Of a stretch of DNA of 24,782 bases, positions 6,964-14,028 are shown one piece after another. The stretch is from the NCBI GenBank assembly GCA_964467915.1, contig CAYXSW010000023.1:1-24782 (forward strand). The letters are read 5' to 3'. The translations under genes and the position numbers were made by a program. The notes below the pieces were generated by a model. It was given only the letters and a program-made list of their open reading frames with translations. It made no database searches and was not told where the DNA came from. The first letter of the stretch is position 1, and every line of letters begins with the position of its first letter. The DNA comes from MED-G16 sp964467915 (GTDB taxonomy: Bacteria > Bacteroidota > Bacteroidia > Cytophagales > MED-G16).

Positions 6964-8019
6964 TTACATATTCTTCTGAAATTTAGCTCCTTTCATGAAC
7001 TTCTGAAAATCTGCACCTTTCATAAATTTCTCAAATGTTTGACCTTTTGCAAATTTAGCATACGCCGAACTTTTCATAAATTTCTGAAAATCACCTCTCA
7101 TCATGAATTTAGCAAAGTCTTGATTTTTAGCAAATTTTTGGAAAGAAGAACTCTTTGCAAACTTTTCAAAATCAGCACCCTTCATGAATTTCTGTAAATC
7201 AGCACCCTTCATAAACTTTTGAAGCGTAGCATCTTTCATAAATTTCTGGAAATCAACACCTTTCATAAATTTCTGAAAATCTGCACCCTTCATAAACTTT
7301 TGAAAAGCTGCATCTTTTTGAAATTTCTGAAAATCTGCACCATTCTTCATGAATTTCTGAAATTGATCATTCTTCATGAATTTCTGGAACTCAGCACCTT
7401 TCATGAATTTCTGGAAATCAGAAATTTTATTAAAAGTTGCAGGATTAATAGATCCAACTAGTATTGTACCGCCTTCTCCACTAATTCCAGAATCATTATT
7501 AGCAGGATTTCCTCTCTGCCCTGTTATATATGTCTCCTCAGAATTAGCTTGGTTTAATGAACGATTAGAACCCATTGTTCCTCTATTACCACTCATATTA
7601 CCTCTGGATTGAATAGCATCATCCCCTAAATTTCCTCCCTTATCTATTTTACCACCATTATTAAATTCTAGGCTTCTATATATATCACCTAATATTCCAA
7701 TTCCATCTTTGTTATCTAAAACTTTAACAAAATCAGGATCAGAAGCTAATTTTGAAAACTCACCAGATGTGATCATATTCTGAAAATCTGGGTTATTCAA
7801 AACATCTTGAATTTCTTCGCCGTCTAGCTCTACGACAACATCATTCTTACTTACGTACTTATCGGCTTTTTTTACACCTTTAATTCCAGAACTTGTTCCT
7901 TGTGAAGGATCAATTAATCCAGATTGTACCATTAAATAAGAAACTGCGCCTAAAACAACAACAACAGCTATCATTAAGAAATTCAATTTACCATGCACTT
8001 TATTTGTATGCTTACTCAT
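6964..8019 (-). CDS. Membrane-anchored protein with 17 nine-residue FQKFMK-type repeats, function unknown
   Basis: The protein has 351 residues. A basic start (about residues 1-11) precedes one hydrophobic segment (about 12-31, NFLMIAVVVVLGAVSYLMVQ), so it is either an inner-membrane anchor or an uncleaved signal. Residues 68-103 show four weak nine-residue units with Ile70, Phe79, Phe88 and Phe97 in phase. Residues about 120-198 are low-complexity, rich in Gly, Asn and Ser. From about 199 to the end there are 17 units of hydrophobic-x-Lys-Phe-x-Lys spaced nine residues apart, with a single ten-residue unit. The repeat region is strongly cationic with no cysteine. I do not recognise the family. 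A minus-strand terminator follows the stop, so the gene is probably monocistronic. The ATG at 8019 is the only start before the membrane segment. Confidence 0.85.
   Translation of the reverse strand: MSKHTNKVHGKLNFLMIAVVVVLGAVSYLMVQSGLIDPSQGTSSGIKGVKKADKYVSKNDVVVELDGEEIQDVLNNPDFQNMITSGEFSKLASDPDFVKVLDNKDGIGILGDIYRSLEFNNGGKIDKGGNLGDDAIQSRGNMSGNRGTMGSNRSLNQANSEETYITGQRGNPANNDSGISGEGGTILVGSINPATFNKISDFQKFMKGAEFQKFMKNDQFQKFMKNGADFQKFQKDAAFQKFMKGADFQKFMKGVDFQKFMKDATLQKFMKGADLQKFMKGADFEKFAKSSSFQKFAKNQDFAKFMMRGDFQKFMKSSAYAKFAKGQTFEKFMKGADFQKFMKGAKFQKNM
6967..7425 (-). repeat. Coding 27-base tandem repeat (17 units of nine codons)
   Basis: The 3' part of the gene at 6964-8019 is a tandem array with a 27-base period, one unit carrying an extra codon. 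The first hydrophobic residue of each unit falls at residues 202, 211, 220, 230, 239, 248, 257, 266, 275, 284, 293, 302, 311, 320, 329, 338 and 347. It is Phe in fourteen units, Leu in two and Tyr in one. The Lys at +2 is present in all units, and the Phe at +3 in all but the last, truncated unit. Units with the same protein sequence (ADFQKFMKG) differ at silent positions, which indicates selection on the protein and not only recent copying. There are no unique spacers, so this is not a CRISPR array. Confidence 0.9.
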
Positions 8020-8172
8020 AATTTTAATTTTTAATTAAACAAAATCACTTCCCAAACAACTATAAACGTTTTTCGGTCAATTGAACCTTAAATATACATA
8101 AAAAATAAAATATGAATTTTTAATTACTTGATATTTGATCTATATTATTTAAAAATGTAAATTATATTCAAA
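8020..8172. promoter_or_regulatory. Divergent intergenic region
   Basis: These 153 bases separate the start codons of the repeat-protein gene (minus strand) and the small lipocalin-like gene (plus strand), so both promoters should lie here. It is one of the longest non-coding stretches in the window and very AT-rich. I found no exact match to the Bacteroidota -7 element TAnnTTTG with a correctly spaced -33 TTG on either strand. The closest is GATATTTG near 8130 on the plus strand. Confidence 0.4.
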
Positions 8173-8490
8173 ATGAAAATTATTACAATATTACTTTTAG
8201 TGTCAGGTTTAACATTGAACGACAAACTTTTTGGTATTTGGAAGTCTGCAGACAACAATTCAGTCCAATATCTAAACTTCAAGTCAGATGGAAAACTTTT
8301 AGAAGTTATAAATAAGGAAACATATAGGTATGATTTCACTACAAAAGAAAATTTTATTCAATTAGAATCAAAAAATGGAGGTATTATAGAGCAATCATTT
8401 TATTTTGAGGGGGACACTTTAATACTTCAATCTTTTGTTGATGGAAAGCCAATTCTAAATAAGTTTATTAAAGAGAAATTAGCCCTATAG
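8173..8490 (+). CDS. Small secreted lipocalin-like protein
   Basis: This 105-residue protein opens with a short hydrophobic signal-like stretch (MKIITILLLVSGLTL). It continues with LFGIWKSADNN at about 20-30, a glycine-tryptophan start typical of small lipocalin-like or META-like barrel proteins. Alternating beta-strands follow (YLNFKSDGKLLEV, YRYDF, EGDTLILQS). I cannot assign a ligand. The GDTLII/GDTLIL strand also occurs in the protein encoded at 11767-12162, so the two may be distant relatives. The stop TAG at 8488-8490 is immediately followed by the ATG of a 41-residue ORF, so the genes from here to 10141 are probably one operon. Confidence 0.65.
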   Translation: MKIITILLLVSGLTLNDKLFGIWKSADNNSVQYLNFKSDGKLLEVINKETYRYDFTTKENFIQLESKNGGIIEQSFYFEGDTLILQSFVDGKPILNKFIKEKLAL

Positions 8491-8616
8491 ATGTCAAATA
8501 AAAAAAAAGATGAGTCTAAAGGGCATCTTGCACAAATTGTAAGAAGAAAGAACTCTACTAAAATAAAACCATCTGGGAAAATCTATAAAAGAAATAAAAA
8601 AATTAAAGATGAATAG
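8491..8616 (+). CDS. Small basic protein, 41 residues, function unknown
   Basis: The ORF begins at the ATG directly abutting the stop of the preceding gene (TAGATG). It ends eight bases inside the start of the M20 peptidase gene, so start and stop are both fitted to the neighbours as in a translationally coupled operon. The peptide (MSNKKKDESKGHLAQIVRRK...) is rich in Lys and Arg, has no hydrophobic segment, and contains a short helix-like core (GHLAQIVRRKN) followed by IKPSGKIYKRNKK. The charge suggests a nucleic-acid or ribosome-associated protein, but this is a guess. I do not recognise a family with certainty. Confidence 0.5.
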   Translation: MSNKKKDESKGHLAQIVRRKNSTKIKPSGKIYKRNKKIKDE

Positions 8617-10141
8617 ATTTCTTATTTGGTTCTTTTTTCTATCTATAAGTGATGGAGTATCTCAAAGCAGAAACCAAATTGTAGAAAGCACCAATGAAAT
8701 AATTCAAAATAATTGGGACAAATTTTTTGAAATATTATCAATTCCTAATGATGGATATGATTCCTATAATATTGAAAGAAATATACAATGGTGTGAAGAA
8801 ACCTTTATTAACCTAGGGTTTCAACTTGAAAGGGTTAAGGCTAGAAGCACTAGTCCAGATATGCCTAATCACCCACTTCTTATCGGCAATAAATTTATAT
8901 CTAAGAAATTAAAAACAGTACTTATATATTTTCATATGGATGGTCAGCCTGTTGATCCATCTAAATGGAATCAAGAAGATCCTTTTTTACCAACTCTTAT
9001 GGAGAATGTTAATGGTGAATGGAAAAAAATTGAAAAAGATAAAATTTATTCAAATCCAGACAAAGACTGGAGAATTTTTGGTAGGTCTACTAGTGATGAT
9101 AAAGGACCACCTATGATGTTAGTAAATGCACTTAAAGTACTTGATAAATTAAATAAAAAACCAAAATTCAATATTAAACTAATTATTGATTTTCAAGAAG
9201 AAATGGGTTCTCCAACAATTGTCAGTGCAGTCTCAATGTACAAAGATAAGCTTGAATCAGATTTTCTATTAATAATTGATGGACCTTCTCATCCAAGTAA
9301 TATCCCTACACTAACTTTTGGAGCTAGAGGTATAAGCAGGGTTACCCTAACATCATATGGACCTATAAAACCTCAACATAGTGGACACTTTGGAAATTAT
9401 GCTCCTAATCCAGCAATGAATCTTTCGAAGATACTTTCTTCTATGAAAGATTACAATGGTAAAGTAATTATACCAGGCTTTTATGATGGAATAACATTAG
9501 ATGAAAAAATAAAATCAGTTCTAGATGCTGTTCCAGATGATGAAGAAAAAATAAAAAATGAATTACAGATTTCAACGCCTGATAAAGTTGGGGAAAATTA
9601 TCAGGAAGCTATTCAATACCCTTCTCTAAACATAAGAGGCTTACAATCTGGGTGGGTAAAAAAAGAAGCAAGGACTATTGTTCCTGATATTGCAATAGCT
9701 GAAATAGATGTAAGACTAGTAAAAGAATCAAATCCTGATAGACTTTTAAAGTTAATTAAAGATCATATTATAAGTGAAGGGGCTTATGTGATTGAAAATA
9801 GGGATCCAACCCATGAGGAGAGATTAACAAAATCTAACATCATAAGGTTTGATTCTAAAATTAGCTACTTAGCATTCAGAACAGAAATTGACTCACCAAT
9901 AGGTCTCTGGGCATCCAGTGCTATAAGTAAAGCATTTGAAATTACCCCCATCAAAAAAAGAACATCTGGAGGCTCTATACCTATTTCACCATTCGTAACC
10001 ACCTTAAATGTTCCAGCTCTTACCTACCCTTCAGTAAATAAGGATAATAACCAACACAGTCCAAATGAAAATATTAGGATTGGAAATTTTATTGATGGAA
10101 CAATAGGTATGGTTTATCTTCTTTTGGAAGAGATCAACTAA
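8609..10141 (+). CDS. M20 family metallopeptidase, secreted (carnosinase-like)
   Basis: This 510-residue protein begins with a signal peptide (about 1-18, ending GVSQ). It carries the complete di-zinc site of the M20 family: His109 and Asp111 in FHMDGQP, Asp164 in STSDDKG, Glu197 (catalytic) and Glu198 in QEEMG, Asp224 in IDGPSH, and His483 in NNQHSPNE. The dimerisation-domain motif QHSGHFGNYAPNP is at about 256-268. The long HMDGQPVDPSKWNQEDPF segment resembles the dipeptidase/carnosinase branch (M20A/M20F) more than acetylornithine deacetylases. The likely activity is hydrolysis of di- or short peptides in the periplasm. Substrate is not shown by the sequence. The start overlaps the small basic ORF by eight bases, and the stop overlaps the convergent PspC gene by four. 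Confidence 0.85.
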   Translation: MNRFLIWFFFLSISDGVSQSRNQIVESTNEIIQNNWDKFFEILSIPNDGYDSYNIERNIQWCEETFINLGFQLERVKARSTSPDMPNHPLLIGNKFISKKLKTVLIYFHMDGQPVDPSKWNQEDPFLPTLMENVNGEWKKIEKDKIYSNPDKDWRIFGRSTSDDKGPPMMLVNALKVLDKLNKKPKFNIKLIIDFQEEMGSPTIVSAVSMYKDKLESDFLLIIDGPSHPSNIPTLTFGARGISRVTLTSYGPIKPQHSGHFGNYAPNPAMNLSKILSSMKDYNGKVIIPGFYDGITLDEKIKSVLDAVPDDEEKIKNELQISTPDKVGENYQEAIQYPSLNIRGLQSGWVKKEARTIVPDIAIAEIDVRLVKESNPDRLLKLIKDHIISEGAYVIENRDPTHEERLTKSNIIRFDSKISYLAFRTEIDSPIGLWASSAISKAFEITPIKKRTSGGSIPISPFVTTLNVPALTYPSVNKDNNQHSPNENIRIGNFIDGTIGMVYLLLEEIN

Positions 10142-10323
10142 TGTTTATCAGGAATTATAATCCAGGCAATAATGTATGTTAAAATTCCACCAGGTGATGG
10201 GAGCAAGAAAAGAGTAATAAAAATTAGTCTAAATATTATAGGATCAATATCAAAGTAATTTCCTAATCCTTCACATACTCCACCTAAAATGCCATTTTGA
10301 CTATCTCTATATATTCTTCTCAT
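10138..10323 (-). CDS. PspC domain protein
   Basis: The 61-residue product is a PspC domain alone. It starts RRIYRDSQNGILGGVCEGLGNYFDIDP, with the conserved GGVCEGLGxYFxxDP core, and ends in a hydrophobic pair of segments (IIFRLIFITLFLL and GGILTYIIAWIIIP). PspC proteins act at the inner membrane in envelope stress, and in Bacteroidota the lone domain is widespread with unclear role. I chose the ATG at 10323 over the upstream one at 10347, because homologues start just before the Arg-Arg/Lys and the longer form would overlap the upstream gene further. It overlaps that outer-membrane barrel gene by 17 bases. Confidence 0.88.
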   Translation of the reverse strand: MRRIYRDSQNGILGGVCEGLGNYFDIDPIIFRLIFITLFLLPSPGGILTYIIAWIIIPDKH

Positions 10324-10966
10324 CTGTATTAAATTTAAATAAATCAAAACTAATTCTAATTTGAGAAGAAAGATTTCTTATTGAAGATACTCCTCCTCCT
10401 CCAGGTCTAGTGTTTAATAGACCATAAGATAAAAATCCTCCAATAGATACTTTGTTAATAACATAGTTTAATCCAAATTGAAGGCCAAAGTCTAAAGGTT
10501 TTAATGTATCAGGAGGTTCTTTATTTAAATTATTTCCTATTATCCCAAATACTTTATTTTTAGTTAGGTTGTTAATAAGGTATTCCCTTAAAGCAATTCC
10601 AAAATATGATCCAAATTCTATAGATAGGTTTTCAGATGAGATGATTTTAGCACGAAAAGGGATTATGATATAGTTAGAATAAGACCTAACTCTAACTCCT
10701 GATTGATTGTTTGTGTAACCCTTCACAGAATAATTAAATTCCGAGACTATGTAAAATTCCTCATTTATCAGATATTCTATGTTTAGTCCTTCAGATAAGG
10801 CAGGAAGGAAACCCTTACCATAATTAAAGTCATCAGAAGCATTATTTGTTACTATTGTTGAAAAATTAACTCCAGTATGTAACCCTAGTTTTATTTTATT
10901 TGAAAATAAATTAAAGGTGAAAAAAATTAAAACTAACGTAAAATAAAATTTTATTTTTGGTTCCAC
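10307..10966 (-). CDS. Outer-membrane beta-barrel protein (PorT-like)
   Basis: This 219-residue protein has an N-terminal signal peptide (about 1-22, KFYFTLVLIFFTFNLFS). It continues with KIKLGLHTGVNFSTI, the opening strand typical of the small outer-membrane barrel family PF13568 in Bacteroidota. Amphipathic strands follow throughout (EFYIVSEFNYSVKGY, FGLQFGLNYVINKVSIGGFLSYGLL). The start is a GTG at 10966. No other in-frame start precedes the signal peptide and there is no Met in the first 30 residues. Its function is not known. Pairing with the downstream PspC gene, with a 17-base overlap, suggests co-expression and an envelope role. Its start is 39 bases from that of the divergent gene at 11006. 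Confidence 0.75.
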   Translation of the reverse strand: MEPKIKFYFTLVLIFFTFNLFSNKIKLGLHTGVNFSTIVTNNASDDFNYGKGFLPALSEGLNIEYLINEEFYIVSEFNYSVKGYTNNQSGVRVRSYSNYIIIPFRAKIISSENLSIEFGSYFGIALREYLINNLTKNKVFGIIGNNLNKEPPDTLKPLDFGLQFGLNYVINKVSIGGFLSYGLLNTRPGGGGVSSIRNLSSQIRISFDLFKFNTDEKNI

Positions 10967-11005
10967 ATTTATATTTTAACCTAATAATAAATAATAAATT
11001 GTAAT

Positions 11006-11770
11006 ATGTTATCAGTAAAAAGGTTAAATCTTGACTCTTCTTGGCATATCAGTTATAACAATTCTGACTTTTTAATTGATCCTTGGTTAATTGGATCAGA
11101 AGTTGATGGGTTTAAATGGTTAAATGAACAATGGCATATTAAAGAACCTGTTCAGATTTCAGAATTACCCAACTATAACTTTATCCTTCTCTCTCAAAAC
11201 TATGAGGACCATTGCCATTTAAAAACTTTAAAAAAGTTACCAGAAGACAAAACACTAGTTGCTACTGAAAAAGCATATAAGAAATTGAAAAAAGAATTTC
11301 CAAAACGGAAAATAATCCTTATTGAAGATAATAAAGCAATATCTCATGGTGATCTGACCTTTATTTCATTAAGGCCTGATAAAATTCTTGATCCAGTATA
11401 TTATTCAGTTGTAATTATTAATAGTGAAAAAGAAGCAATATTTTATGCTCCTCATGGTTTTAGATTAAATGAGAAACAACTTGAATTAGTTAATCAAAAT
11501 AAAACTAAATTGCTAATAACAACTTTTACGGAATTTGAGATTCCAAAAATTATGGGAGGAAAAGTTAATCCTGGAATGGAAAATGTGCATGAATTATATA
11601 ATCAAATAAACCCAGAAAATACAATCAATACTCATGATGAAGAAAAGAAAGCAAAGGGTTTAGTGTCATCTCTAGCAAAAATAAATTATGCAGACTATGA
11701 TAAAATTGAGTCTAATAATTCAATTAATTTTATAAGAATAGATAACTACACTAAAAAAATAATAACGTGA
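11006..11770 (+). CDS. Metallo-beta-lactamase-fold protein with altered metal site
   Basis: The 254-residue protein has the beginning of an MBL fold: SSWHISYNNSDFLIDPWLIG, matching the usual first strands ending at an Asp. At the position of the canonical HxHxDH loop it has SQNYEDHCH at residues 63-71, so the first two histidines are Gln64 and Tyr66 while Asp68 and His69 are kept. A plant/cyanobacterial-like MBL branch with an SQxxxDHCH loop exists to my knowledge, so this may be a family trait and not a mutation. Later motifs include FYAPHGF near 150 and INTHDE near 210. Activity cannot be predicted. The stop overlaps the next gene's GTG start by four bases (GTGA). Confidence 0.75.
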   Translation: MLSVKRLNLDSSWHISYNNSDFLIDPWLIGSEVDGFKWLNEQWHIKEPVQISELPNYNFILLSQNYEDHCHLKTLKKLPEDKTLVATEKAYKKLKKEFPKRKIILIEDNKAISHGDLTFISLRPDKILDPVYYSVVIINSEKEAIFYAPHGFRLNEKQLELVNQNKTKLLITTFTEFEIPKIMGGKVNPGMENVHELYNQINPENTINTHDEEKKAKGLVSSLAKINYADYDKIESNNSINFIRIDNYTKKIIT

Positions 11771-12162
11771 TATTAAAATTAATACTGTCTTTTTTATTAA
11801 TTCATGTTAATGAAGAGGTTGAAAAAGAAAACTTGGTTGGTAACTGGGAAAGAGTTTGCCTAGAGAATGAGGCATTAGGATTTCAAATTTCACATTGCAA
11901 TTTTTTTGGGGATAGAGAAATGTTTATAAATGAGTGGAATTATATAGAGATGACTTTTAAAAATGGAGAAAGAAGGTTTTATGATTATAGCCTTGATGGT
12001 GATAAGCTAATAATATTTTATAAGTATAACGAGAAAATTGATACTAGTATCACTATAGATGGAGACACTCTAATAATTGAATCCAAAGAAATATATAATG
12101 AGATGATGAACAGAAAATTTGAAGCAGAATATAACAGAGTTTATTTTGTTAGAGATAATTAA
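11767..12162 (+). CDS. Small secreted lipocalin-like protein
   Basis: This 131-residue product starts at a GTG overlapping the stop of the preceding gene (GTGA). It has a short hydrophobic N-terminus (ILKLILSFLLIHV) and a NLVGNWERV segment at about 22-30 that resembles the start of a lipocalin-like barrel. The following strands alternate polar and hydrophobic residues (YIEMTFKNGERRFYDYSL, DKLIIFYKY, GDTLIIES). Two cysteines (near residues 32 and 44) could form a disulfide. Function is unknown. The layout and the GDTLII strand resemble the 105-residue protein at 8173-8490. The stop overlaps the convergent hemolysin III gene by four bases. Confidence 0.6.
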   Translation: MILKLILSFLLIHVNEEVEKENLVGNWERVCLENEALGFQISHCNFFGDREMFINEWNYIEMTFKNGERRFYDYSLDGDKLIIFYKYNEKIDTSITIDGDTLIIESKEIYNEMMNRKFEAEYNRVYFVRDN

Positions 12163-12791
12163 ATTATAGTATTCATCATCAAAAAATGACAAAAGGCTCC
12201 AGCTAAAACAAAAAAATGCCATATCACATGATTAAACTTCAGATTATCCATAGAATAAAAAATGGTGCCAATTGTATACATAAGCCCTCCAATAACCATC
12301 AGAGTTATAGCAATTTCGGAGAAAGAATTTAATACAGCTCCAAAATCAATTATTATTAACCATCCCATGATAAGGTAAATAATCAATGTAGCCTTCTCAA
12401 AATATTTAAAAAAGAATATTTTATGAATCATTCCTGTAATTGCCATAAACCATATAATTACTAATATTTCATTTCCCATACTATGTCCTAATTTTAGAAT
12501 TAAGGGAGGAGTATAAGAACCTGCTATAAGAAAATAGATACTTATATGATCAATCTTCTGTAAAAAATAAGAATATTTTGTGTCAATAAAATAATGATAA
12601 ATAGTAGATGACCCAAACATGAAAATAAGAGAAAAGCCGTATATAATAGATGAAAATAATTTTTCATCTGAAGGATAAATTAGAGACTTATTGATTAAAA
12701 AAAAAGTCCCTAAAAGACTAAGTAACAAACCAAATCCATGAGTTTGATAATTTAACTTTTTCTCAAAATTTGACTCTATTCTTTCACTCAA
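12159..12791 (-). CDS. trhA: Hemolysin III family membrane protein (TrhA, PAQR-type)
   Basis: This 210-residue, seven-span membrane protein has the family motifs SSTIYH (His66), DHISIYFLIAGSYTP from residue 81, and NHVIWHFFVLAGAFCHF with His188 and His192. In related PAQR receptors these histidines bind zinc in the membrane. The family is named for Bacillus cereus hemolysin III, but TrhA homologues act in membrane-fluidity or lipid homeostasis, which is the more likely role here. The start is a TTG at 12791. The first in-frame ATG lies far inside, after the first membrane segment, so a shorter form would lose it. Its stop overlaps the convergent gene by four bases. Confidence 0.85.
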   Translation of the reverse strand: MSERIESNFEKKLNYQTHGFGLLLSLLGTFFLINKSLIYPSDEKLFSSIIYGFSLIFMFGSSTIYHYFIDTKYSYFLQKIDHISIYFLIAGSYTPPLILKLGHSMGNEILVIIWFMAITGMIHKIFFFKYFEKATLIIYLIMGWLIIIDFGAVLNSFSEIAITLMVIGGLMYTIGTIFYSMDNLKFNHVIWHFFVLAGAFCHFLMMNTII

Positions 12792-12855
12792 AATTTTATA
12801 TATAATTTGATAAAATATTATTTATTGATTTATATATATTTAAATTATCAATCAA
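12792..12855. promoter_or_regulatory. Divergent promoter region of the P1-peptidase operon and trhA
   Basis: This 64-base, almost pure A/T gap separates the starts of trhA (minus) and the P1 peptidase gene (plus). Downstream genes on the plus strand have no gap over 17 bases until 22882, so the promoter for that whole operon should be here or just upstream. An ATAATTTG near 12803-12810 is the closest to a Bacteroidota -7 element, but the match is incomplete. Confidence 0.35.
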
Positions 12856-14028
12856 ATGAAAATTTATATAACAATTTTAATTCTATCAATATTTAGTATT
12901 GAAATTTATTCTCAAGATAAAATTAGAGCTAGAGATTTAGGCATACCATTTAATGGAAATCCTGGACAATATAACTCTATTACAGATGTTGAAGGAATCC
13001 TTGTGGGACATGAGACTATAATCGAGGGAGATGGAAATCTGATAGTTGGTAAAGGTCCAGTTAGAACCGGAGTAACCTCTATATTACCAAGAGGAATGAA
13101 ATATGATCCAGTATTTGCTGGATGGTACTCCCTAAATGGAAATGGTGAAATGACAGGTACTACTTGGGTTGAAGAATCTGGATTCTTAGAAGGTCCAATA
13201 ATGATAACAAATACTCATAGTGTAGGTGTTGTTCGGGATGCGGTTATAGAATGGAGTTATAAAAATAAATTTTTTAAAACACTATATAATATTAAGGATC
13301 TATTCTGGGCATTACCAGTTGTAGCTGAGACATATGACGGATCACTAAATGACATTAACGGATTTCATGTTAAAAAAGAACATGCTTTTAATGCACTTAA
13401 TAATGCAAAAGGTGGCATAATAAGTGAGGGAAATGTTGGAGGTGGGACAGGGATGACATGTCATGGATTTAAAGGAGGTATTGGTACATCTTCAAGAAAA
13501 ATAGCTATAAAAGAAGAAGAATATACACTTGGAGTATTAGTTCAGGCAAACTATGGAAGTAGAGATGAATTAACTATCGCAGGTGTACCTATTGGTAAAG
13601 AAATTAAAAATTTACAACCAAAAATTACTTTTGGTGAAAAAAGAGAAGGTCTGGGATCAATAATTGTAGTAGTAGCTACAGATGCTCCATTACTTCCCAA
13701 CCAATTGAAGAGATTGGCAAGAAGAGTACCAATAGGAATTTCTAAAGTTGGAGGTTTTGGCTCAAACGGTTCTGGAGATATTTTTATTGCTTTCTCTACA
13801 GCAAATTCAGGAGCATATAATAGAGAAGAGATAAGAAATATTAATTTTTTGCCAAATGATCTAATGAACCCATTCTTGAATGCCACATCACAGGCTACAG
13901 AAGAAGCTATAATAAATTCATTAGTATCAGCTGAAACAATGACAGGTATAAATAACAACACTGTATATAAGTTACCACATGACGAATTAAAAAATATCTT
14001 AAAAAAATATACTAGATTAAATGAATAA
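12856..14028 (+). CDS. P1 family aminopeptidase (DmpA/BapA type), secreted
   Basis: This 390-residue protein has a signal peptide (about 1-20, ending IEIYSQ). It then shows the P1 family opening RARDLGIPFNGNPGQYNSI with ITDVEGILVGH. These enzymes are made as a precursor that self-cleaves before a serine, which then acts as N-terminal nucleophile. The expected site is Gly267-Ser268 in GLGSIIVVVATDAPLLP. By comparison with DmpA numbering from memory, the partner residues are Tyr160, Asn232, Ser306 and Asp308 (NGSGDIF, where DmpA has Glu). The family includes D-aminopeptidases and beta-aminopeptidases that release N-terminal beta-amino acids such as beta-alanine. It is the first gene of a tight operon and overlaps the dehydrogenase gene by eight bases. 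Confidence 0.87.
   Translation: MKIYITILILSIFSIEIYSQDKIRARDLGIPFNGNPGQYNSITDVEGILVGHETIIEGDGNLIVGKGPVRTGVTSILPRGMKYDPVFAGWYSLNGNGEMTGTTWVEESGFLEGPIMITNTHSVGVVRDAVIEWSYKNKFFKTLYNIKDLFWALPVVAETYDGSLNDINGFHVKKEHAFNALNNAKGGIISEGNVGGGTGMTCHGFKGGIGTSSRKIAIKEEEYTLGVLVQANYGSRDELTIAGVPIGKEIKNLQPKITFGEKREGLGSIIVVVATDAPLLPNQLKRLARRVPIGISKVGGFGSNGSGDIFIAFSTANSGAYNREEIRNINFLPNDLMNPFLNATSQATEEAIINSLVSAETMTGINNNTVYKLPHDELKNILKKYTRLNE

Noticed and set aside
6967..7425. 27-base tandem repeat that could be taken for a CRISPR array
   Set aside because: Units are contiguous with no unique spacers, are multiples of three in frame with a 351-residue ORF, and vary mainly at silent positions.
7219..7612. Plus-strand ORFs opposite the repeat gene
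   Set aside because: They are antisense shadows of the tandem repeat, sharing its period, with no signal of their own.
8020..8110. Candidate Bacteroidota promoter for the repeat-protein gene (TTGACC and TATAGTTG on the minus strand)
   Set aside because: The spacing between the two elements is about 13 bases, too short for the -33/-7 pair, and the -7 match is imperfect.
12159..12791. Toxin role for the hemolysin III homologue
   Set aside because: The family is a widespread housekeeping membrane protein; nothing near it suggests a toxin locus.
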